From Gnetum montanum (Eukaryota; Streptophyta; Gnetopsida; Gnetales; Gnetaceae), in assembly GCA_015680685.1 (NCBI GenBank), contig MNCI01014495.1, positions 519,279 through 583,278 of the forward strand: a DNA stretch of 64,000 nt, given 5' to 3'. The notes under the pieces are model-generated. The model ran no database searches. It was not told where the DNA came from and was given only the letters and a program-made list of their open reading frames with translations. Positions within the stretch are counted from its first letter, which is position 1. Each line of letters begins with the position of its first letter. Below, piece by piece: positions 1 to 9,093 of this stretch. Position numbers and translations under genes: made by a program.

Positions 1-900
1 AGCACAGAGGGTGGTGGCGAGCGTAGAGGCCACGTGCAGCAGTGCGAGGGATGCACAGCAGAAACAGCAACACACGCAACGCGGCAGCGGAGGAGACAGT
101 AACAGGTCGCTGTTTCACATGCGGTTGGGGCAGAGAAGGAAACCAGCAGCGGCAGGTGGAGAAAACAGCACGGTGGCAGGCAGCGCGGGAGTCAGCGATG
201 CGTGGTGGTAGCAGAGACAACGCGGCGGGCCACGTGGGAGAGACAGCATGGCGATGCAGTAGATATGGGACAGCAAGGCTGCAGGATAGAATAGTAACGC
301 AGCAAGGGCAGGAGAAAACACGACAGCACGGAGGACAGGAACAGCAGAATCAGCAACCCAGCGTCAACGCAGCGTCAGGTAGTGACACAGTAGCGCAGGA
401 GTGGCAGATGTGGTGAGCGCAGGAGCACAGAAACAACGTCGCAGGCAGAGAGACCAGCACGGCAGGCAGCGGCGACGCGGAGCGGGAGCAGCGAACGAGG
501 TGGCAGCAAGAGTGCAGAGCAAGGTGGCAGCGGCAGAAACAGCAACGCAGCAGGCACAGGAGGCGACAATGCGGCAGCAGAAACAACGAGAGAACAGTGG
601 CTGCGGAGAGGGAGACAGAGAGAGGTCGCAGTTGCAGATGCAGGCGGAGGCGGTGGAGAAAACCAGCAGTGGTGGGTGAAGAAACCAGCAGCGGCGGGTG
701 TAAGAACAGTGGCAGCGCGGACGACGGTCAGGAAGGCAAGAAAACTCAGCGGAGATCTATTCCGCAGGGCCAGATCTGTCTGCCCGAGAAGCCCCCTCTC
801 CCTCCTTCCCTGGTTTATAGCGGCTGTGAAAAGAAACGAGAAAAACCTAACCCTAATTGCAGCCACCCTTATCCACGTAAAGAGATTAAGCCCTAAGTTT
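1..900. repeat. GCAGCA/AGCAAC-rich low-complexity DNA
   Basis: The stretch is a degenerate mixture of GGCAGC, AGCAAC and ACAGCAG words, purine-rich on the plus strand. All six frames open by chance and give Gln/Ala/Arg-rich or Pro/Leu-rich peptides with no domain. Near its right end (about 845-857) is a CCTAACCCTAA telobox-like word, often seen in plant 5' leaders, so this could be the edge of a diverged leader or LTR. No partner repeat lies elsewhere in the window. Confidence 0.45.
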
Positions 901-1877
901 AATTTTATTTTTAGTGTATTTTTAATTTTAAAGTTTTATATTTTATTGTTATGAATTAAATTGGTTCAAAAAGGCCCCATGCCTAGCATGGGTGAAAGTT
1001 GGCCTCAACAAGAACGAAACGATGTTGATGCCATTTTGGTGTCACTGTTGCACCGCTACTTTTTTAGAGGAGCAGCCGTTTGTCAGAATGGCAGGAAAAG
1101 AGAGAAAAACAAAGAAAAGCGATGTTGCTGAAACAGAGAAAAATAGAAAAAAAAAACGTTGTCGGTTACTGATGTCTGCCGTTGCTGATGGACATGCGAG
1201 GTGCCACAGTCTGGCACAGCGTGTCTGTCATTTCCTGCCACTTATTCGTCTCCAACCGTTCCCGAAGAGGCCCTGCCCGAGTTGCTGTGAAGCTGACGTC
1301 GAGCCTTTGCTGTTTTCACCTCCGTCGCGCGTCTCACGCACCTACCATTTTCTGCAGCACATCTCGGTGTTGCTGCCTGACAGTACTGGCGGTCGCAAGA
1401 ACCTTGCGCCTATCATTTCTTGCCGTCCTCGCGTGGAGAGAAAAGGTCGTGATCGTCCGTCACAGAAGAAGCTGAGGCTCTGCCCCCTGCTAGCTGGCTG
1501 CAGGATCCGGCTGCCTTTGCTGGCCGCCGGCTCTGGCTCTGGCTCTGGCTCTAGCCCCCCTCCTCTCACGTTGTTTGATACCTCCCTTGTTCATAGCGGC
1601 CTGCGGGATAAACCAACGTCAACCACCGTTTCTGTCAACTGTAATCGTATGTCCCTGCTACCTTGTAACGTTCGCCACCTTCCTTGGAAACGTAACGCTA
1701 CCTCCAATGGGGGGAGCTACAAGTTGGAGAAGAAAAATAATAACCAAAACCTTAACAGAGCCCAATATTGCAAGATGACCCCAGTCACCTGCAACAAGAT
1801 AAAAGCTTAGAAAAAGCTTATCGCACCCCCGGGACGATGACAGCTAAAAAAAGAGACCAATACAACTAATTCAAAAT
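901..1877. other. Unassigned sequence, no supported gene
   Basis: A short AT-rich stretch (900-960) is followed by mixed sequence. A 272-codon plus-strand frame (992-1810) shows no domain, is Cys/Arg/Ser-rich, and holds a perfect GGCTCT hexamer repeat at 1529-1552. I do not support it as a gene. The right edge joins the 3' end of the minus-strand LINE; no clear poly-A tail marks that junction. Confidence 0.4.
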
Positions 1878-3613
1878 TTAGAAAAAGGTAATATTATTGA
1901 TAAAGCCTAGTTCTCGACATTGAAGTTGAACATTACTAGCAATAGAGCATTTCATACCGTAGTCAAATTCATTGTAGTATGTGTTGTGATACCAAGCATC
2001 TAGGCGACATTTCCAAATAAAGAAGATAATCTCGAATAAGAGGATTTTCCAAGCTTTTTGAAGGTGACGCTTAACATAATCATCTTGAAAGATACAATGA
2101 GGAAAACCAATAGAATGGTTAGGAATGAAAACTTGGAGAGATTGACACCATTTCCACATGTGTTGAGAGAATGAGCAATCCCAAAAGACATGTTGAAAAG
2201 AGTCATCCGCTTTACAAATGGGGCATTTAGGATGATCAATTGCTAAAAAAAAAAAAAAACCTATGTCCAATGGGAAGACCTTGATGAACCAAGGACCAAA
2301 AAAAGAAACGGTGCTTAGGTTGGGCCTTGGAAGTCCAAATCCTACGAAAAATAGTTTTCCATTGGTGGTCCTCAAGATGTAAACTCCAACGTCTATTTAG
2401 AGTGGAGAATTGAAAAACTTGTGCATGAAACCAAGATTTGGTTTTAGAGATGTGTAAAGAGCGAAGAGGGGAACCGTCAGGCCAAAACCAATCATCATAC
2501 CAGGAGTATTAGTATGCATCTTATGCACAGCAAAGTTGGAAAGAACTTGCTCTATGTGTTGGTAAATGACAATATCTTATTTTTGAAACCCCCATTTAAC
2601 TTTCGCATGTGTCCAAGAGAGGGTAGGAGAATCATTTCTAACAGTATATAATTGATCAATATGGTGGAGATTGTGGTCAGCAAAATGATTGGCCCTATGA
2701 GAAAATTCATCATAAAGACAACCTCCATTCTTTTTAAATATAGGGGACCACCAGATGGAGTGAGTCAACAAAGATTGCAAGCTTATCTGGGAAGGTTTCC
2801 ATTGCAACAAACCTCTAGGTTGGCCCAACACCGCCAAATTTACTTGAACCAGAAAGAGCCTTTGATCTTCTGAGAGTTTTTACTAATGATCCAATTGCTC
2901 CAATGAGTATTATGCCATCTTTGGTGAATACCAAGACAAGAGATATTATGCCTAAAAAGGATCTTCCAAGCTTCATCTCATTCAATACATCGATTCACCC
3001 ATTTGGAGGCCAAGAGAATACTCTGGTGCTCAATATAGGCAAGGCCTAAGCCCCCTTGTTCTTTACTTAAAGTGCAAGTGTCCCAAGCTACTCGATGAAA
3101 AGCTTTGTGATCATCCTTATCCTCCCAAAGGAAATTCCTAAGAATGTTGTTAATGCAATGAAAGGAAGGTTTGGAAGGAGCCATAAAGGAAGAGTAATAG
3201 ACATGAGTGAAGCTCAAAATATGATTAACTACGATAAATCTACTTGCAAGAGATAAGGGTTTAGACGCCCATTTCAAAGCTTTATGTTTCACCTTTTCCA
3301 CCACATTGTTCCATATGGTAGTGGGAGTAGCAAATAAAGTAATAGGGATGCCTAAGAGGGTGAAATTATCAATAGGAGATAGCCACTTGATATCAAAATG
3401 ATAAGTCCAAGGAGGCCTAGGAGAGAAGCTAGATCGGATGGCTTGCGTTTTGTTCCAATTGATCTTAGCTCCTGAGGCTCTACAGTAGATATCTATGCAG
3501 TGCAAGGAAGTGTTAAAATTATTATGATCCTCGATCAAAGTGATAAAAGTATCATCTATAAACTGGCTATAAACAAGATCCTGTCCTTGTTGTGGAAGAG
3601 AGATACCTCTTAG
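1878..3613 (-). pseudogene. L1 LINE ORF2, 3' part (RT C-terminus and zf-RVT)
   Basis: Read from 3613 down to 1878 this continues the ORF2 interrupted by element A. It starts just upstream of the RT active-site motif FIDD (about 3560), followed by the thumb region with the LINE words GAKINWNKT and LGIPI (2978-3538). It ends in a reverse-transcriptase zinc-binding domain: CPICKADDSFQHVFWDC, then Trp-rich sequence (1878-2375), with a stop at 1880-1878. Frames change between 2400 and 2980, so the copy is broken. In life ORF2 nicks target DNA and primes reverse transcription of LINE RNA. The reading frame resumes exactly across the duplicated CTTAG target of element A, which proves that this and 14184-16252 were once contiguous. 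Confidence 0.85.
3609..3613. repeat. Target site duplication CTTAG, left copy of element A
   Basis: CTTAG directly precedes the LTR start TGAAACACC and recurs at 14184-14188 after the LTR end TACA. Five bases is the usual size for Ty3/gypsy integration. Removing one copy together with A restores the LINE ORF2 frame. Confidence 0.9.
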
Positions 3614-3867
3614 TGAAACACCGTGAAAATTACGAGTCGGCCTCAGGCAAAGATTCGCAATTCAAGCGAGAGCGCGCATCAGTTTTGTTCAAGGACAAGT
3701 TTACGCTCTATTATGCACGGCAGCGTAATGAGCATAATAAGCTCCAAAATAGTCAAAGGCCAGAGAAGCACAACAGTTCGACACTTTTTCTCGCGGCGCA
3801 TGAATAACTTGTCTTTATGCTCGTTACGTAGCGGTGCGTCCATTGCGTATGTCATCATTAAAGCTAG

Positions 3868-4063
3868 GCATTGTTTACGCTTCATCATGCACAGCTGCGT
3901 AGTGAGCGTAAGTTAAGCATTGTTTACGCTTCGTCACGCCTAGCTGCGTAGTGAGCGTAAGTTACACATTATTTACGCTTCATCACGCGCAGCTACGTAG
4001 TGAGCGTAAGTTGCACATTATTTACGCTTTGTTACGCGCAGCTGCGTAATGAGCGTAAAACAA
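3868..4063 (+). repeat. Four 49-bp tandem units in U3, each an imperfect palindrome
   Basis: Units start near 3868, 3917, 3966 and 4015. Each reads TTTACGCTT...CAGCTG...AGCGTAAG, an interrupted inverted repeat centred on the E-box-like CAGCTG. The same array is at 13037-13232. It lies upstream of the TATA box, where an LTR enhancer would be. Confidence 0.85.
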
Positions 4064-4308
4064 TTTTGAGCCTATTGTTGTTTACACCGGATTACGCTCA
4101 TACACGCAACACAACGCGAATGAGTGTAATATAGCCTAAAAGCAATTGAAGCACGCTCAGCGTGTATCTGCTCTTCACACGCACAACATGCAAACGAGCG
4201 TGTTGTGCGTAGTCACAGTCTGACTTAAAAATGATCAAGTCAACAGGACCTGAAATATCCGGGACCCAAGTCATCAGGGTTGCGCCTTTTCCACGGAGCG
4301 TCGCGGCC

Positions 4309-4316
4309 TATAAATA
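4309..4316 (+). promoter_or_regulatory. TATA box of element A 5' LTR
   Basis: TATAAATA in context gcggccTATAAATAcc, about 250 bases after the palindromic array; repeated at 13477-13484 in the 3' LTR. It marks the likely U3/R boundary, with transcription expected about 30 bases downstream. Confidence 0.7.
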
Positions 4317-5065
4317 CCTTAGTTGACGAAGAAAAAGGGGTTGGCAAATCAGATAAGCAGAAGCATTTTTCTGAACGCCAGAGCATTTAGCACTTTGGAG
4401 TAGAGACACAAAGAGCAGCGCCTTGACAATTATTGACAGTATCACTTTACAGCCGAAGCAAAGCGCAGTCCGCTTTAAGCACCGGTGACAGGAGTAATCG
4501 TTCTACTGGAGAGACTCTATCAATCAGAAACAATTGATCGGTAGACATCAAAGCTTGGTCTTCCTTGCATCTCAGCTTTAGCCTGCGAGGTAGATCAGAC
4601 TTCTGTTTAGACCGTTTTGCTTGTTGTTTTGTGCTTGTTTCACATCCTGTAATCGGGGATTCCCCAGTGTAATTTCTCATACAAAATATACATTTTTAAG
4701 TCAAAGCGTAGATCTTGAAGCTACGTGCTTCTCTTATGTCAGCCTCCTTTTATCGTGTTTAGTATTATCACCGTTGCAATCCGTCTACATCGTTTTTCCC
4801 TCGTTTTACGATTCCTCGAATCATATCGTAGTACGCAAAGATCTGTTGTCTTCATCGTCTTACTGACCCGTAAGTCCCTGTCTGATCGACAAGACCGTTC
4901 AGGGCGCCGCGAATTCGGTTTTTTCCAGCATAGCCCTCACGCGGATCCGTGGTTAAAACTGTATACACGGAATCTCGGTCAGTATTTCCAGCTACCACCA
5001 TATGTTAGCATATAATTCCAGATCATCTAAGTAAAGCATTGCGTATACAATCCTTTCACACTTAC

Positions 5066-6106
5066 CAGGCGGAGGCTTGTTCCGCTGCACCTTGATCTCA
5101 ACAGTTTGGCCTGCATCATCCCCAGGGGCCTCTGTTAGGCAGAGCCTCTTCCGCTGAGCTGCCGGTTCCACAATTTCCTCCGCCAGACATTTCCCCCGCG
5201 AGGCGTTGCCGGTGTAGGTAGGCATTATCCCGCCTACGCTGTCAAGACCTCGCGCTCGGGGTGTCGTCAAGCCTTTAGTCGTTACAGACAACAACTCCCC
5301 GATCCCTTCCGGCGGATCCTGCCCACGGGTAGTGCTGAGAATGTGAGCAATCCAAGGTCTGGATAGCTAGTCTCGGTCTTGCTGTACCCAGATCCCATTC
5401 CTCTGAACAACCAGAAACTCAGCAAACTGCCGGAGGCAAGCTATGAAAAAGACGTAATGCACATTGAAGCGGGACTCGAGCTTCTTGCGAAGCTTGACCA
5501 TTTCACTACGCAGTCCCTTGGCAAGATGGCTCACCCAATCGAACTGGGCTCCCTCTTCCAGGACCTCTCGCATGATACGGGTCTGTTCTACCGAAAAGAA
5601 CTTCGCCTGCAAGAGGGTTTTGGGGAAGGCCCGGACCCGAAAAAGGGGATAAAGTGTCTTGGCAGTTCCCATCTCGAATTTCTCACAAGGAACCCCCTTG
5701 GTCTCTTTAGGGATCCTCATCCACTCCTTCAGAAACTCCTCGACTCTAGGGCTCCTCTTGGTCTTCACCTTTACGAGAAGGTCGTTCGAGGGGATGCCAA
5801 ACAGGTCCGAGAAGAGCTGAGCGTCAATATCGAAGTTTACGCGCACGTTATGCACGCGCGTGCTAAAACGATCTGCCTTCTCGCTGAAGGAGTTGACCAA
5901 GGTTATCATTTTGCTGGCGGGGACATCAAGGGTTGCAGCCAAAAACAAGTGCATTAGCCTTGTGGCATGGATCTTGGTGGTCACTGCGACTGGGGCCGCC
6001 GAGTGGCCGAGCCAGCGCTGTGCCTCCTTAATATCCCTGTAACGAAAGAGAACATTCCTCGCCTCGCAGCTGGAAATCGTAAGGGTAATCTCCCGGGATT
6101 CCCTAA
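5066..6106 (-). CDS. Antisense gene exon 4 (A), unknown domain
   Basis: A 1041-base exon, open for 245 codons, TAG at 5369-5367, then open again to the donor CCTG|GTAAGT (phase 1). Landmarks: ATRLMHLFLAATLDVPASKM, LVNSFSEKADRFSTRVH, LFGIPSNDLLV, a Lys/Arg-rich middle, then a helix-rich end (RSEMVKLRKKLESRF). The VR-x-FD-x-LFGIP part faintly recalls domains in other plant retroelement accessory ORFs; the family is not identified. Element D's exon 4 (42191-41129) aligns throughout, including the TAG and sequence after it. Confidence 0.65.
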
Positions 6107-6203
6107 CTGAAAGGCATAAAACGCAAGTCAAACAGAAACATTATTACATAGTTTCCATGATTCACAACTACACGCATAACATTAGAACACGCAGCGGCCT
6201 TAC

Positions 6204-6457
6204 CGGGGCCAAACGGCAACGAAAATGGCGGGAGTTCCCTCTGCACGTCCTCGACGGTGAGGGGCGGATCCAAGGTCCAGTCCTCATGCAGCCACCCGAG
6301 TTCTTGACAATTCTTAAAAGGGCGCTCGTAGTGGGTGTGATACTCACGCATCTCATGGCCAATTTGCCCGATAACACCGGCAGGCACGTTGTTGGTCGCG
6401 ATAAACGCCATTATTGCTGTTTCGGCCCAGGCCAACGTATCGCCATCGCCAATTAAC
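6204..6457 (-). CDS. Antisense gene exon 3 (A)
   Basis: Opens after CAACAG with LIGDGDTLAWAE, which fits the GGDLR-YLE block near the end of FCP1-type domains, then GVIGQIGHEMREYH and NCQELGWLHEDW. Element D has the same blocks (VMIEKVGEDLKKYS, RCKSLDWLDEVW). The exon ends in phase 1 at CCCCG|GTAAGG. The intron is 6203-6107 (97 nt) and ends in a pyrimidine-rich CTTTCAG. Confidence 0.65.
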
Positions 6458-6583
6458 CTGTTGTCATATATAAAAAACCTGTACCATACAGCGTAGGCTT
6501 ATTTTACATTTTGCACATAGACTTCTCCTACATCGCACACAGACAACAAAACAGAAAAATAGACACCAATAAAATTCGCTTAC

Positions 6584-7034
6584 CCGCCCGCGTAGTACAC
6601 CGTGCCTTGTGGATTCTGGAAGTACGTCGACACATGGCAAGCCACGAATAGCATGTTATATACATGATAACAGTTGAAACGGGCCATGCCCCAGATCCAG
6701 TGTAAGCTCCTCAGACTGTGGGCGCTGAGCACTTGGTCCTCGGGATGGCCCATGTCGATGGCCCCATCTGTCAAGTAAGCCAGAATCCCCTGCGCAAACC
6801 CCGCCAACAGGTGCTCTAAAATGGCACCGGCAACATCACCAGTCACATTAGACCAGACAATGATGCTAAAGTTGCGCAGTAAAAACTACAGAAACTCCAG
6901 CGCCCCCCTTTCGGAACCAGATGGCCTTCCCCTGCACTCATGTGTGAGGGGGAGGGACATTGGGGACGATGGGGTTCACCCAACACAAAACCCCAATGAG
7001 GTCTAGCACAATCAGGATGGGCTTCAGTGTGACG
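6584..7034 (-). CDS. Antisense gene exon 2 (A), HAD-like region
   Basis: It begins with a hydrophobic strand ending VLDLIGVL, which fits the first HAD motif with the second acidic residue lost. Then follow GALEFL(stop)FLLRNFSIIVWSN, fitting the FCP1-family FL-F-VGVWSS block, and IWGMARFNCYHVYNMLF with QNPQGTVYY, fitting the SNTLL-DDSPYK-NP block with both Asp changed. Its length, 451, is one base out of frame: a frameshift lies near 6930-6950, and a TAG lies about 6885. It ends phase 2 at GG|GTAAGC; the intron is 6583-6458 (126 nt). Confidence 0.6.
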
Positions 7035-7300
7035 CTGTATAGAAAAGCCAAAGCGTATATTAACACCTATATTTGCATTTGCACGACTAACATAGAAAAC
7101 TCATAAAACGCACCCAGGCCGAAATCGCCCAAACCCTTGCAATAACGCAAGGTTCGTCCCTGACAACGGCGATAAACGCAACCCTTTCAAATCCTCGCAT
7201 TAGCCCGAGATCCATAACTCGAAATCGACATGTACGCAAACGAAAATATACCACGAAAGCGGCCATAGAAATGAACGTAAGCATGTAAGGAATAACTAAC

Positions 7301-7419
7301 CGGTTCAACAGCGTGGGGTTTCGAACATCGATCAACGCCTGCGAAACACGGTCCAGAGTTGCTTGCATTTCGTTGATTTTGGCCAGTTTTGTGTTCTTCT
7401 TCTTGATCTTCGGTGCCAT
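7301..7419 (-). CDS. Antisense gene exon 1 (A)
   Basis: ATG in caATGGCACC, then a lysine-rich start (MAPKIKKK) and an amphipathic helix. It ends in phase 2 at AACCG|GTTAGT. The intron (7300-7035, 266 nt) ends TTTTCTATACAG. The split Arg codon joins exon 2 in frame. This is the first ATG in frame, and nothing upstream in frame looks coding. Confidence 0.6.
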
Positions 7420-7831
7420 TGCGACGGCTTCAGAATTCTTTCACAGCTTAACACTTGCAAATCTTCGTGAAATTACACGCCCTAACTCTCTACTCTTCTT
7501 TGTCTCAGCGACAGTTACGAATTTGAATTCTCGATAGCCAACAGCCTATTCTCATCGAAGAACCACTTACTTATACGTGAAGATCACCGACTTGATATCA
7601 GAATTAAGTGGGACTTTCCTGAAACGGAATCCGAAATTCCAGATATTAATGCGGCCGATATCGCACGCGCCATTGTCCGAAATGACGTTAAACTACCACA
7701 TCTTATTGCCTCGTAATCGGGTTACATTGATTACAGCTTGTCTATAATATTCAAAATTTAGTTAGCCTTCCACGTTCGGCGACATCACGTCACTTATCTC
7801 CTAACCATTTACGCACTCGCTGGTTTTGCAG
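7420..7831 (+). other. End of putative sense pol intron with 3' splice site
   Basis: No frame is coding here on the plus strand. It ends in cgctggttttgcAG at 7829-7831. Immediately after it begins sequence that aligns with element D's pre-RT region, which itself begins directly after tttcttttacAG (45122). This fits a conserved 3' splice site of an intron between protease and RT, as known for Ogre. For the antisense gene this stretch would be promoter and leader; I see no clear TATA on the minus strand. Confidence 0.55.
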
Positions 7832-9093
7832 GACAGACGGAGAATGGACGCCATAGTTTCAGCACCCTTAACTTTGACAGGCCCATACGGGAAGTTAATT
7901 AGACAGTTGGACTCCACGTTAGTAGACATTAACCTCCCTTTAGAAAGCGTAACCATAGCCGCATCGGAGACGTCCCCAGAATGGCCAGAATAGTCAATGC
8001 GCACGCTAGACCTAGAGGCTGGAGACATAACCGAGGACTCCCTCAGTGAGGTCCCTATCATTACGCATAAGGGTGAGACCAAAACGCTCAAAGTGAGTTC
8101 TTTGTTAGATGAAAAAATGCACAACGCTATAAAACGGGTCCTGCAAGACAACATTACTGTCTTTGCATGGTCATACAAGGATATGCCTGGGTTAGATCCT
8201 AGGTTAATCCATCATAACATTATCCTGGATCCATAGATTAAAGCGGTTAGACAAAAGGCATGCAAAATCAAACCAGAGATCGCACTGGCAGTGCGTGATG
8301 AAATCACCAAGCTATACCAGGCTGGTTTCATCCGCGCGGTCGATTACTCAGATTGGGTATCTAACATTGTGGTCGTGTCGAAGAAGACCGGGAATATATG
8401 CATATGCATAGACTTCCGGGATTTGAATAAGGCCACAATCAAGGATAACTTCCCGTTGCCGAGTATCGACCAGCTAGTGGATACAACAACTGGGCATGCG
8501 CTTCTGTCCTTCATGGATGGCTTTTTAGGCTATAACCAGTTTCGCATTAACCCAGAACACCAACTGACCACGACGTTCATGACACCCTGGGACACCTTTT
8601 GCTACACCATGATGCCTTTTGGTCTAAAGAATGTCGGAGCAACGTACCAACGGGCCATGACATATATCTTTAGTGATTACCTCCTAGGAAGGCTGAATGA
8701 TTACGTAGACGACATAGCTGTGGAGTCTTTGAAGTCGGAAGATCATTCAAAGGACTTGGAGTTAGTCCTTAAAAGATGTTCCACACACGAGCTCCGGCTT
8801 AACCCAAAGAAGTGCGTATTCGGAGTCAAAACCGGACGCATGCTGGGGTTTGTGGTATTGGAAACCGGCATACGAGTTGACCCTAATAAGGTCAAAGCCA
8901 TTGTCGAATTAACACCTCCCATAGACCTCAAGCAATTACGCGGGTTGCAGGGACGCTTACAGTTTATACGCTGGTTCATTTCGAGGTTAACCGACAAGTT
9001 ACACCCCATGCAACACTTGCTGAAAAGGGGGTTAATTTCAAATGGATCGACGATTGCCAGCGTGTGTTTGATAGTTTAAAACAAGAACTGTAA
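7832..9093 (+). pseudogene. pol: Element A pol: linker and reverse transcriptase
   Basis: After the splice acceptor comes a linker shared with element D (LTGPYGKL, RTLDLEAGDITED), then the RT core: AGFIRAVDYSDWVSNIVVV, DFRDLNKATIKDNFPLP, HALLSFMDGFLGYNQFRI, CYTMMPFGLKNVGATYQR, the active site YVDD at 8702-8713, and LNPKKCVFGVKTGRMLGF. It copies element RNA into DNA in the virus-like particle. Lesions: TAG at 7991 and 8234 (each one C-to-T from CAG), a frameshift in the A/G run near 9022-9031, and TAA at 9091. The catalytic residues survive. The high CpG content contrasts with its ortholog in D. Confidence 0.9.

Larger units (their letters stand above)
3614..4996 (+). repeat. Element A 5' LTR (3' end truncated)
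   Basis: Matches 12783-14166 nearly base for base from TGAAACACC up to the word cagctacc (cagctgcc in the other copy). The final bases present at 14167-14183 (gacgtt...ctaca) are absent. The following sequence is instead the minus-strand antisense gene. The copy keeps the U3 repeat array (3868-4063) and a TATA box (4309). Confidence 0.9.
5066..7419 (-). pseudogene. Antisense spliced accessory gene of element A (HAD/FCP1-like plus unknown domain)
   Basis: Read from ATG 7419-7417 down to a GT donor at 5065, four exons are joined by three introns with clean signals: G|GTTAGT to TATACAG, GG|GTAAGC to CAACAG, and G|GTAAGG to CTTTCAG. Reading frame is kept across all three junctions (phases 2, 2, 1). 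Defects are one frameshift plus one TAG in exon 2 and one TAG in exon 4. A last exon or exons downstream of 5065 were lost in the element's internal deletion. The first half resembles FCP1/NIF HAD phosphatases without catalytic aspartates; the second half is unrecognised, perhaps like domains in other plant retroelement ORFs. A homologue sits at the same place in element D. Known extra ORFs of Tat elements are often antisense, but I do not recall this content or position. Confidence 0.75.

Noticed and set aside
11-896. Several overlapping frames of 60-163 codons in the first 900 bases
   Set aside because: All six frames open because of GCAGCA-type composition; no domain and no start context.
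992-1810. 272-codon plus-strand frame
   Set aside because: Mixed composition with a hexamer repeat, no domain or intron signals, no partner elsewhere; a chance frame is as likely.
3592-3916. Frames at the LTR starts (3592-3916, 12701-13085)
   Set aside because: Identical peptides come from the LTR pair; LTRs are not coding here.
5066-7419. An ordinary host gene that element A inserted beside
   Set aside because: A homologue lies at the same internal place and strand in element D, so it travels with the family.
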